From Rhyacophila brunnea (taxonomy: Eukaryota > Arthropoda > Insecta > Trichoptera > Rhyacophilidae): DNA of 64,000 bases. Both the position numbers and the translations under genes were made by a program. Location: NCBI GenBank assembly GCA_022495005.1, contig JAGYXB010000668.1, forward strand, positions 176,923 through 240,922. The letters are read 5' to 3'. The stretch's first letter is position 1, and the number at the start of each line of letters is the position of its first letter. Below the pieces are notes generated by a model. The model had not been told where the DNA came from, made no database searches, and saw only the letters and a program-made list of their open reading frames with translations. Positions 34,371 through 44,600 of this stretch are shown here, piece after piece.

Positions 34371-35215
34371 TTCATCGCAAATAAGATAAAGAAGATATTA
34401 ATAAGTTGAAGTTGATAAAAATTAGATGGCTTTGATGGCAATGAGCTTGAGGGCAATGTAGACGTAAAAGATATTGTTGCGGATTAAAATTTAAAAAAAT
34501 ATATAATGATTTGATCGTTTCTTTATATTAGTATATCTACCTGTAAGAACATACCTAATATTGAATTCATATTATTTCATGGAACGGAAAATTTTCATTA
34601 GGAATTATTTTTGCAACCCTCTGAAAATATTTGATGCCAATGTCTGTATCAATATGTACCTATGTAACATTTTTAATTTGTGTCAAGCATTAAACATAAT
34701 ATATATTTTAAAGCTATTTATTGAAGTTTTACTATCCAATTACCTCACATATCATGTTGGTTTATCTTACCATATAATTATAACATATTGGAACATAGGA
34801 TGGCAAAACACGATAACTTGGAAAATCTGGAAAATCTTTTATTCTACCAAACGTGGGGAATCAAAACTTTGAAATATTTATTCTATATCTAAAACTCATT
34901 TCGAATACATCGTTACATTAAATTATTTTCAAGACATATTCGCCAGAACGATTCAAACAATCTCTAAATTTAAAACAGCTCTCCTGCACAATTAATTAAC
35001 AAAAGTGCACATATCAGGTTTTGTCATCTGATCACTGACCTAATAATGCAGTATACCTAATCGGCTATTTTCAAAATTTATTTGGCTTCCTGTAAATATA
35101 CAAGAACCAACAAATGTTTTAGAATAATATGAATGTAACAGTGAAAGAATATTGTATTTTCCCCATAACCATACCGTCGAATATCTGGTCGGCAACACTG
35201 GGTTGATCGCATAGC

Positions 35216-35450
35216 CAGTGTTGCCATGTCTACTGAAATTTCAGTAGATCTAGTGAAATTTTGGTCTGGAAAAGAAGAAATTATGATATTTGTCATGAAT
35301 AAAAGTCACTTTTATGTGAGATTATGTCAATATGCACGCTTTCACCAAACACAATCGCTGAATTTCATACATTTTTGTCAATCTACTGGTATTTTGAAGA
35401 AAAAATCAAAAAATCTACTGAATTTTGAAAATTTTAGTTGGCAACACTGC
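35216..35450. repeat. hAT-like MITE (CAGTGTTGCCA ends)
   Basis: CAGTGTTGCCATGTCTACTG at the left and the inverse ...AGTTGGCAACACTG at the right bound about 235 bp. Both arms also contain ATCTACTGAA(A)TTT. It ends about 80 bp before the ZNF-3 start codon and so may contribute to that promoter. A second TCGGCAACACTGGG word lies at 35,190. Confidence 0.7.
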
Positions 35451-35529
35451 ATAGTACATTTGCCAGTGAAACACGTTAGACGTAGGTCGTGAAGCGATTG
35501 ACAGAGTTTATTATCAAATACCGCATACA

Positions 35530-35694
35530 ATGGAAGAAGAAACCGGTGAATTATCACATGACGAAACGGCGGTGGTAATCAGCGACGGTGCATACCAATG
35601 GATTGACGTAGATCACTCCAACAGCAAGGGTCGATTTGACGTGTCAGTCAAACAGGAAAACATAGAGGACAACAATAGTATCCACATAAAAGAG
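35530..35694 (+). CDS. ZNF-3 exon 1 (start codon exon)
   Basis: ATG at 35,530 opens MEEETGELSHDETAVVISDG and continues 55 codons through AYQWIDVDHSNSKG and VSVKQENIEDNN to IHIKE, with donor GAG/GTAAAT in phase 0. The QWIDV and VKQEN motifs match the first exons at 30,841, 54,738 and the relics at 23,310 and 62,250. The next exon in register is 42,910-43,062. Downstream at about 35,775-35,855 a frame with QQNIEDNIVLISDG echoes parts of this exon, so a partial duplicate may be present. Confidence 0.85.
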
Positions 35695-35838
35695 GTAAAT
35701 AGATTTCTAATTTGTTTAGGCGAGGATATTCAAAATTCTGTTTCAAATGCGCAGTAACTAACCACGACTAATCTACAAAGTGAACAACAAAATATTGAAG
35801 ACAATATTGTTTTAATATCGGACGGAACAAACAAAGTA

Positions 35839-35870
35839 ACGTTTGTATACAGTTAACTGTATACAAACGT
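35839..35870. repeat. Perfect 32-bp palindrome
   Basis: ACGTTTGTATACAGTT is followed immediately by its reverse complement with no spacer, 145 bp inside ZNF-3 intron 1. Confidence 0.95.
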
Positions 35871-36323
35871 AAGTATACAGAGCTTCTTCATTCGATTTTA
35901 CGAAATAAGTATTGCAAAAGTAATCACGGTTCTTGTCTGTATAGTGGAGGCCAACGGCAAACAAATTTAATACAAATACCTACTATATTAACTATACTAG
36001 ATTAAGTTAAGGTTAGGGTGAATGCTTTAGGCTAAGGTCACATAGGCATGCGCCTTGCTTGGTGGCTACGTGCTTGGTGACATATCCTACTATACGGACG
36101 CACACTGTACTATCGAAACGGCCACACTGCACGCTTTGCGCCTCGCTACGTGATTATTAGTCGCCTAGTGAGTCTCCCGGCGAACAAACGTGTTGGTTAT
36201 TTTTATTGTGTAACCTAGTGATGGCGGATGTTTCTTCAGAAGGTATGACAAACGTCAAACACCGCATATTTTGAGGTTATGAATAATGACGTATGGGATG
36301 AATAATTGACAGTACGCACGTTC

Positions 36324-37659
36324 TAGGGATGCGCGCTTGTGGCGTATGCCGACGACCTTCTTCTGCTAGTCGGTTCGTCGAGTCGTGCCGCTCTCGAGCG
36401 CGTGTCTTCGGAGGCGCTGTCGAGAATTCTTGACTGGGGTAAACGTAACAAACTCACTTTTGCACCTGGCAAAACAGAAGCTGTCCTCCTCAAGGGCAGC
36501 TCGAGAATAAACATTGTTAAAAGAGCACCTAGTGTACGCTTTGGCGACTTCGCCGTCAGGTTTTCTCGTGTGGTGACCTACCTGGGGGTCGCTCTGGACG
36601 ATAAGCTAACCTTTCTGAAACATGTCCAAGTAATTGTTGCGAAGGCCAATTCCGCCTATCAAACGGTTTCTCGCTTAGCGGGTAACAACTGGGGCCTAAA
36701 GCCTTGTGCCTTGAAGATTGCCTATGGGGCTATATTCATGGGCATTGCTGGCTATGCCTCCAGCGTCTGGTACACAAAAACCTCGCTGTCACATGTCAAG
36801 AGGGCTCTGCTTAGCGGCCAGAGGGCTGCCCTGATTGGCCTTACCAATGTTTTCAGAACTACTTCGACAGACGCCCTGGCGGTTCTGGCGGGAGTCTTAC
36901 CCCTTGACCTGCACGTCCAAATAAGAGGTTCGATCACCCTCCTTCTGAGGGGGATCAGTACAACACTGGACGGTGTTCCTTTGATACCGCCACTGAGTGT
37001 TGAGGGCGTTTTATACAGAAAGACTGTAACTAAGCTGGTTTTAAAGACCGCATACGCATCATGGCAGGCGAGATGGGTGGCCTCCGCTAAGGGCCGCCAG
37101 ACATTTCTTTACTTCCCGTATGTCTCGGCGAGACATATGACGAGGAGATTGTTGCCGACCCACTGGACCAGTCAATTATTGACTGGCCATAGAAACTTTG
37201 CGGCCAAATTACAGGAGTTTGGCCTGGCAGGACATGGGTCGGGTTGCTCATGTGGACATGACCAGCAGGACGCAGAGCACGTACTCTGGGACTGTCCACT
37301 TATGGGCCTCGAACGAGCGGAGTTGTTTGCCCGGGTCCGACCCCATTCGGGCCCAATAGGACACCACGCGGATATGGTGGCAACCGACGCCAATTTTGAG
37401 GCCTTTACTAAATTCACCAGAGCGTACGGAGAGCGGGACAACCCCAACTCCCCTTGCGACTCTTCAAACTAAATACATTTTGATAGTTGCCGATAAATAA
37501 ATAAAATCCATTTACTTTTGCACTTCGGCGGCTCCGCTTGGGACAAAAATGAAGGCTTAAATTCTTTGAACTGGCACACTTAAGGGTTATGATAGACGGT
37601 CGCGCATCGACGTGACTGCATATACATAACGGGAGCGGAGGCGGGAACCCTTTTCCAAA
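36324..37659 (+). mobile_element. R1-like LINE, 5'-truncated, with 15-bp target duplication
   Basis: ACAGTACGCACGTTC occurs at 36,309-36,323 and again at 37,660-37,674. Between them lie a 3' part of a non-LTR reverse transcriptase gene and a UTR of about 190 bp ending in AAAA. The insertion sits in ZNF-3 intron 1, in the gene's sense orientation. Its higher GC and open frame suggest it is young. Confidence 0.85.
36330..37472 (+). pseudogene. R1-like reverse transcriptase, carboxyl half
   Basis: The frame starts inside the catalytic core, VAYADDLLLLVGSS, whose YADD supplies two of the metal-binding aspartates. It continues with LTFAPGKTEAVLLKG, VTYLGVALDDKLTF and GYASSVWY (thumb and connection). 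The C-terminal zinc-like motif CSCGH...EHVLWDCPLMG follows before a stop. The endonuclease and first half of the polymerase are missing, so the protein cannot work. The frame itself is uninterrupted for 377 codons. Confidence 0.9.
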
Positions 37660-37679
37660 ACAGTACGCACGTTCGAATT

Positions 37680-37830
37680 TGAGTTTTCCGAAATTTTAAA
37701 CTTGGCACGAGTTGGAAAAATCGTTTTTTTCGTACTCATTATCATTATATACAATAATAATAATAATAAAAAATCTTCTACCCCACCTTTTGCAACCAAA
37801 AAGTACAGATTGACTGGACTATTCGGTTTA
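37680..37830. repeat. Partial second copy of the TAGTCCAGTCAA MITE
   Basis: TCTTCTACCCCACC, then TTTTGCAACCAAAA, then TTGACTGGACTA matches the right end of the element at 12,091-12,358. A (TAA)n stretch precedes it. The left part appears cut by the R1-like insertion region. Confidence 0.65.
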
Positions 37831-37887
37831 AGAGACGCTTTTAGTTTTTGAGTGTCGTTATCTATGGGCGAATGCATGAAATTTTTT

Positions 37888-39637
37888 TAGAGGCGCTGAG
37901 TGGCTCCTGATGCTTTTTTGAGTTTTGAGTAAATCATGAAAAACTGTTAACGACAGTGTGTTAACTTTATGTGTAATTTAAGTGGTTTTGTATCTTCCAG
38001 TTAATATTAAAAGTAAAATAAAACGTCAAATTCAATTGATATGCGGCAATATTCCAAATAAATGCATTTTGATTGTCCGGAGAGCGTCCTTGACTCACTC
38101 GCTGTCGCAAGGAGCAAAATTTGTTACTCACATTTTGACATTCCATGTCAATAGAGTCGAATTTGGCACTTGCGGGAACATGGTCGGCCGGAAATGACAG
38201 CTCAGTAGCGGCCCGTATTTATTTCAATTAATATAGATATTTTAGAATTTATTTTGCCAAACAAATATTTTGTAGCCTCACTTACCTACTAGCTGGTAGA
38301 TCTTTTTTACATTGCATCTATTTAGCTTTTAAAGTGGTATACATACATACATAAAAAGCATTTTTCGGAATAATGAATCGTTGTTTATTAATGAATTGCA
38401 AGAAGAAATTACAGAAGTATACAAAATAAAAGAATAAGTGATTTCTGGGGATGAATGGAAATAAGTTGATTAAATAAAATATTAGGAAAGTATAATCTCG
38501 TTAACTCAAAATACAGGGGTCCATAAAAATTAGATTTTGAATAAGCGATAATCGCCATATACAAAATTTTTCGAAATATTTTTTTCTCGTATCTTGTATG
38601 GGGACTATTAAGTGGGTAACGAAAAATAATTTTAATCGGTGTTTACTAGAGTAAAGCCGAAAAACGAATTTAATGATGTAAGTCGAAACATGTGTCTACT
38701 TTTAACTAAATAAAAACATCCCAAAAAGTATGTTTTTAAACCAAACGCAATCCTATGAGTAAACATATCAACATGTAAGTCATTTCCTATGACTTATTGA
38801 AATTATCTGAGTTGGTCTATGGCATAAACCAATATTAGGGTAGCGCAGTGTCCAACCAAACCTATACACGGGTTATCAGCATTGAATATAGATATGTAAA
38901 TATGTATAAAGACCTTTAAGGTGGTTACGTTAAATAATTTATCATAATTATGGATTCGCATAGAAAGTCGTCAAGTGATTCAAAAATAATGTTCAATTAA
39001 TAAGGGCCCAATAATAATATTTTTTGACACAAACTAAAATTATGTTAAAAACTTTTATTTAAAAATCTTAATTACAACACGCTTAATATTCAATATTAAC
39101 GGCATACAAAAACGCATACGAAACTAAAAATTAATATGTGACACCACTGGATTATTCAATCAACTATAGCAAAAATTAATGTTCGGAATGCCCGCATCAT
39201 ATTTCCAGCCAGCTAAATATCTCAAACGCTTCCTTGATTCTCCTGGTTGAGATTCCCTTACACTAACTAATGAAACATCTATTATTAATTAGTAAAAACA
39301 ATCAAATAGACGAAGCAAAATCACGATTTTCTCACTGCACACACGTAACCAGTTTGACACGATTGTGTAGAGAATTTAAAGTACGTTTAAAATCAGTATT
39401 TGAATGGCGGCGTCTGATTGGTCGGTTATGAAGAGACAATTTAGTGACGCGTTATTTTTTCAAAGAGCGCGCTTGGCGACTCACGTCAATATTCATTTTG
39501 ATTTTTTTTTTTTTTTTGAATTTGAAACTCTCAACTGGAAAAGTTGGTAGATCTATCAACAGAGCACATAAATGTACATTCAAAACTAATTTTATTGAAA
39601 AATCGCCAGGAGCTAGTCTAGCGACTCAGCGCCTCTA
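37888..39637. repeat. Inverted-end pair bounding 1.75 kb
   Basis: TAGAGGCGCTGAGTGGCTCC, then TG (37,888-37,909) is mirrored by CAGGAG...CGACTCAGCGCCTCTA ending 39,637. Ends with a flanking TA would fit a Tc1/mariner-like element, but no transposase is seen. The interior includes the CACTA-like terminus near 38,813-38,854 and otherwise featureless AT-rich DNA. Confidence 0.5.
38813..38858. repeat. CACTA-like terminus, second copy
   Basis: GTTGGTCTATGGCATAAACC, then AATATTAGGGTAGCGCAGTG, is the same type of end as 14,503-14,534, here retaining the final CAGTG. Its partner end was not located. Confidence 0.6.
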
Positions 39638-40600
39638 AAATATCTCCGCTGTGCTCGGCGACGGTCGTTGCGAGTCGCTCCATACATATTATTTCAAACT
39701 GCGAGTATTTTCCTAACACGGCAAGGTTGAATTGCTTGAGCTTAGACTAAGGCCATCGTCTCACGCAGAAACTAAAATCCGACAAACTTGTTGATGGAAT
39801 TCATAAACTGGCCAGTGACATGCTTCGCACACCGGGCTACTGAAACCCAATAATCTCATAACCTCAAACTGTCAAACCCATTATCTTTCCTACTGCATCT
39901 TAAGCTTTTCCCGTAACACCTTTACGGGAATATTCTGGCAGCCTGTAATTGTACAGGCAGGAGTATTTATCAACACCTGCCACATATTTAAAATAAAAAA
40001 TCAGTTTGCCCATCTTTCCATTTTCACTTGTTATTGCTTGTGTACTTCAGTTCAGTGGTACCAATTTTGGTAAGAATATATGATTTTTCATCGACTTTAC
40101 TGATATTGGTACCACTATTTAATGGGTGACTGGAAACTGAGAGACTAGGAGACTAGCATGTCGCGTCTACTCGGTTTCAGTTGCGGAGATTTTGAAACTG
40201 AGAGATTCCTGTCTTGCCGTCAGCGAGCCGCCATTGAAATATATTAGCTGGATACTGGAGTTTCAGTCTCGTCTTTTTTGAGTATCCACGTGAGAGGATG
40301 GCTTTACTATGTTGCTCTACAATCTCACGAATAAACACGAAGAGGACCGAGCGCGAGAGTGTGGTAGATCAGCTCAGTTTTCTTCTTCTCGCAGGAGCGC
40401 GGTCCAGTGGCAGTTCTTTATGCATATCAGCAGAAGCGCAGGGCAGATAAAACCGTTATGGCGTATACTATTTGACAGAGATATAAATTTCACCCTTATT
40501 CCAATGCCAATAGAGTTCACTAGTTTGGTATTATGGAACGTCGGGATCAACTTTATATAAACAACTTTTATATTTACACTGGCTTTATAAATATGTAATA
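39638..40600. other. ZNF-3 intron 1, unrecognised part
   Basis: Moderately GC-rich in places (about 40,150-40,470), with a short open frame at 40,309-40,560 that shows no family resemblance. Small inverted words (CCCGTAACACCTTTACGGG at about 39,910) are present. No gene is assigned. Confidence 0.4.
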
Positions 40601-41070
40601 TCTATATATAATAATATATAAAAATGAATGTTTGTTTGTTTGTCTGTCTGTCTGTCCCATGTGCGTTCATATACCATTCGTTCGATTGCGATGAAACTTT
40701 GGTGAGTTTTTGTGCGCACACCTGCGAAGGTTTCTGAATTATTTCAAATAAACTTCTTTTTTTCTTCTATTCGTATGCGTTCCTATACCATTCATCCGAT
40801 TGCGATGAAACTTTTGTCAGTTTTGTGCGCATACCCGCTATGCGTTCCTATACCGAATTCGGAAAAGCCATGCTTCTCACATGGACAGCTGTATGTGGCC
40901 TGCTAGTCGGCAAAAGAATGACCAATTCGTTTTTGTTGTCAATTGCAACAATACATTTTTTTTTTCAAATTAAAAAGTCGCATTTAACCAATCTGCAGAG
41001 CCTCCATTTGGCAACGTCTATTTTGTGAATAACGATGACGTATTCGACACGTTGCAGGCGGACAAATTTT
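40601..41070 (+). mobile_element. Helitron fragment with 5' end and helicase scrap
   Basis: TCTATATATAATAATATATA, then AAAATGAATGTTTGTTTGTT at 40,601, preceded by A, is a typical Helitron 5' terminus. The GATTGCGATGAAACTTTGG type of leader follows. At 40,861 the frame EKPCFSHGQLYVAC-stop is the last helicase motif, as in 14,790-15,119. Almost all of the coding region has been deleted. The 3' end was not located. Confidence 0.75.
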
Positions 41071-41400
41071 AACGTAAGAGCCAGCTTAACGCGGCAAAGA
41101 CTATGCTTCGCTCTTCGTCTTGGTCGAACACTCATGGCTGAGGCTCGACATTTTTGTGTTTACGGATTTTTTCAGTTTTGGAGAGCGCTTATGAGCACGT
41201 ATTAAAAAGGCCAATAGTGAAAATTTGTCGTAATTAAGCATGGCAGTCTTAGGATAGTAGTAATGCACAGTGCGCGATACCCAAGAGACGGAGTTTTGAT
41301 TCTTACTTTTTTTCAAAAAAGATTTTCTCTATTGGCTATATTTTCTCAGGAGTCAAAATTATGTATGTTTAACATGGTAAGGTAAATACATATCGCACCC

Positions 41401-42681
41401 TGAGATCTATAGGGTCGTAATTGCAAATTAACCCAAAAATGTCTTATGAATGCAGTTCGATAGAAAAAAAACCTATTTTTTAATGCTATATGGCATTTAC
41501 TGCCACTTGGAAGCAGTAGCTTCTTACACAATTGTGTCCATATGGTTATTTTATATTTAAAATTTTAATTTAGAGCTATATTATGGCATTATCTTACATG
41601 AGCCCCTTTTGCCTAAAGAATATTTAATCTTTGGTACAATATTTATTGTAGTAGACCGCCGTATTTGCTGATGATTTTCATTCTTATCGAGTAAGTACAT
41701 ACGCACATATATTTTTGAAGTTATACTTCTTTTGACGCGTTTGGAAAATCAGATCAGAGTGTATTTTTGGCGTGTGACAATATGTAACACATAATTTATT
41801 TTTTCACACGAAAAAACAAGCACTCGATTGGATTCGAACCACCTATTGTTCGGTCATCAGCCGAACGCACTTTTTTTACACCACAGTACTACACTAATCA
41901 TGATCGATAATACAGTATAATATTATAGAATTGTTCCGTTGCCTAGGTAGTGAATCTATTATTGTCGGCCATTAGCAATTCCTTACTTAAACAAACTATT
42001 AAACGTCAGAGTGACAGTTGGTACTTTAAAAATAAAAAAAACGATAAATAATTATATAATTTAGTCATATAAGTTAAAATTTATAGAAATAAACCAACGG
42101 CGTTTCAAAAAGCGGCCCGTTTTTTAACATGTGTAATTTAACAAGATAATTAAGAGCTAGTTGAAAAATCTAGGTTATCACACGTTTTGTTTTGTTACGC
42201 CAAAGAAGTATAACTTCTAACGTGCGTACATAAGTACACACACCCATTTAATTTAAATTATCAGACATTGAAATAAATTATATTTCGAATCCAACTGATG
42301 ATTAAGTTATTTTATTTGTTCTCCTTTATTTCTCTATTTTTATGTTATTTTTATTGATTTTTTTTATTTCTATAATAAAAGAATTTTTATATAAAACACT
42401 TATTTTAATAAATTTTTATATGAAAAAGGTGCATTTTGTTTTTTTTCTATTAAAACGATGAAGCCGCATCTGCAAGTTTGTTCACAATTCTCAAACTATA
42501 TTGCCGGAACTGCAAAAATCCACAATATATATTTATAAATTTAAGAACTACAGTAGGATGAAGTACACAAGATTATTCTAACATGGTACAATATTCTGCG
42601 GTCTACTGCAATTAATTAAATTGTAGTTAATTATTTTACATTCAGACTAATGTAATTGCAGTTACGACCCGATAGATCTCA
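41401..42681. repeat. Three nested inverted-repeat pairs
   Basis: Pair A is GAGATCTATAGGGTCGTAA (41,402) against TTACGACCCGATAGATCTC (42,662). Pair B is TGTAGTAGACCGCCGTATT (about 41,647) against ATATTCTGCGGTCTACTGCA (42,590). Pair C is GTAAGTACATACGCAC...AGTTATACTTCTTTTGACG (41,691-41,738) against CGCCAAAGAAGTATAACTTC...GTACATAAGTAC (42,199-42,237). Pair C looks like a MITE of about 550 bp; A and B may be older elements it landed in. Confidence 0.7.
41818..41893 (-). repeat. tRNA-like segment (SINE or tRNA pseudogene)
   Basis: On the minus strand GTGGTTCGAATCCAATC is B-box-like. TTCGGCTGATGACCGAA folds as a 5-bp anticodon stem with a 7-nt loop whose centre reads GAT. The D-arm side is degenerate (GTGTAAAAAAAGTGCG), so it is not a working tRNA gene. 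It lies inside the pair-C foldback. Confidence 0.5.
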
Positions 42682-42909
42682 ATGTACGATATGTTTACAA
42701 AAAGGCAGATTAAAGTACGCAATGTGCTGCAGTTAGCTGGAATGTCTTTCGGTGAGTATACATTCACTTGCCAAATGAAGTCGTACATTGGTGGCCACTG
42801 AAAGCAGATGATACAGCTGTGGGAGGTCTTATCCATAAATGGATTGACTCTGGCTGATCACAATGGTGATACTATTACATAATAATATTAATCATGTTGT
42901 TATTTTCAG

Positions 42910-43062
42910 GAGTGTGAAGACAGCCTGATCAATATAAGTTCGGAGAATGATAATGAGGGTGTCATCATCAAACAAGAAATTGTTGACGATGCAATTCGCC
43001 AAATCAATAATATGAATCCTCAACCCGGCTCCTCCTATCGACAATACAGCCCAGTAGACCAG
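42910..43062 (+). CDS. ZNF-3 exon 2
   Basis: Acceptor TTATTTTCAG and donor CAG/GTACGTTC bound 153 nt, open in phase 0: ECEDSLINISSENDNEG, then VIIKQEIVDDA, then NPQPGSSYRQYSPVDQ. IKQE is a psi-K-x-E site. Exon 2 of ZNF-5 ends with the closely similar EPQPGCSYSNYPSVHQ. It is symmetrical (0-0), so skipping or adding it keeps the frame. Confidence 0.9.
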
Positions 43063-44600
43063 GTACGTTCATTTAAATGTTCACTAATATTACAACTTTT
43101 AAACATTTTTTTATATTCGAAACGTCGATATCTATAGGGCATTAAAATTAATATGGCACCGCAGTTTCTCGACAAAGAAAATTCTGATCACCCAATTTGG
43201 ATGTTCCTTATTTGAGCACTACTGGTTCTATATCGTGAACAATATTGGCTTCCATTGGATTTATCAGCATAAACCAGTGACTCTACGAAGTTTTACAGCA
43301 AATAATCCAGATATATCAAATCGCACGACCTTGGAGGAGGCCAATAATTGTCAGGTCCATTTTTCGAAATCAACTAAAGCAATCATTTATAATCGGTTAG
43401 CGGAAGAAAATAAACGACAATCGTGTCGTACTAACCTCATCAGGCGGCGGAGGAAGCCGCTCCGCGAACTTCTGATTTTGATTGATTTACAATGCTTGAG
43501 ACCACTGTAGCGAGAGAATGCCCCATCTGATCGCAGCAATTCTGGTGTCATTTTGTGTGTAAAAAACCAAGCCAAGTTATACAGTAACAAACAATTTAAT
43601 TGGTACAACAAAAATTCCTGTATCAAATAAGAACCAGAAACTTGGTGGAGCTAGTAGTAGTAATTCTGACAGACAGTAAAAATGGAAAACCGTTCAGTTA
43701 TGGGAAATATATAAAAGAAGGGTGGTTAAAATGCCTCCACGACCTTTTTGAAAAATTTTAAAACAAGGAAACATATATTCAAAGAATAAAAGATATGCCT
43801 TCGTCTAGAAACACGGTCAAAGATAGAATCTCAAGAACTCAAAGAACTCTTTTTAACTTTTTAATAGAATACTCAAAAACTACTTTTACATTAGTTCCCA
43901 ATAAAAAACTGCTTGACAGGTCAGACAGTCGAAAGATTATATTTGGGAAATTCTATAGAGGTCTTGTTGTGTTCACTTGTCAGGGCATTTTTATTGATTA
44001 AGATGGCGCTGCTCCGCGCTATAGGTGAAGAGAGACGGCTTATCTTTTTTATAAGTCTGATACGTCATCACTGGTGTGTTTTGCTCCTTTACCTCGTAAT
44101 ATTTTAACGTTAGTTATATTATTAATGAATGATCAATGTGCATTTACCATTGGTGTATGGTTGGGTCTTAACTTACTGATATCATCTCCCCGACAGTATT
44201 TGACGTTAGCCGTGTCTAGGCATAATGTTTCCACCTGGATCTTTTACTATTTTTTTTTTAAATTTATTAAGGAAACAAACAGTTATTAATTACAAAAATA
44301 TGTCTTCAATAGAATAATAAAAAGCTATGATAAACAGCAAGTTTCCATACATTAATTATAATATAGTTAAGTCTAACAAGATAGAAAGTAAGATTAACAT
44401 AAATATAAAGAAATTAGATAAGAAAAATGAGGAGGATCAACGGTGGAGAAATACATATTGTAATAATTTAAACAAGAGCGCCGAATAAAAGAGTTTTGTG
44501 CATGATTAGAATCGGTACGACTGACATGGTACATAATGGTTATAATGACCGGTTATTTAAAATTCTCATAATTTTTTAATACTTTTAAATGTTTTTTTAG
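43063..44600 (+). other. ZNF-3 intron 2 with unidentified open stretches
   Basis: Frames at 43,235-43,510 (with IRRRRKPLRELL) and at 43,795-44,001 (with MPSSRNTVKDRISR) may be decayed transposon protein. The PSRxTV word is seen in hAT transposases, but this is too short to assign. The rest is AT-rich. Confidence 0.35.

Larger units (their letters stand above)
32421..35037. mobile_element. 2.6-kb DNA transposon, 26-bp inverted ends, 4-bp ACCT duplication
   Basis: CAGTGATCAGATGACAAAAC continuing CTGATA (32,421-32,446) is perfectly mirrored at 35,012-35,037. ACCT flanks both sides (32,417-32,420 and 35,038-35,041). Subterminal repeats of the type GATGGCAAAACxCGATA occur at about 32,511 and 34,799. 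The interior holds a decayed GQNRN-type transposase and a nested MITE. Perfect ends with a ruined gene suggest the copy was mobilised in trans, or that the ends were conserved by conversion. Confidence 0.9.

Noticed and set aside
41818..41893. tRNA-Ile gene
   Set aside because: The D arm and acceptor stem do not form; only the anticodon stem and a B box are convincing.
43235..44001. Transposase gene in ZNF-3 intron 2
   Set aside because: Only short words such as PSRxTV are suggestive; not enough to name a family.
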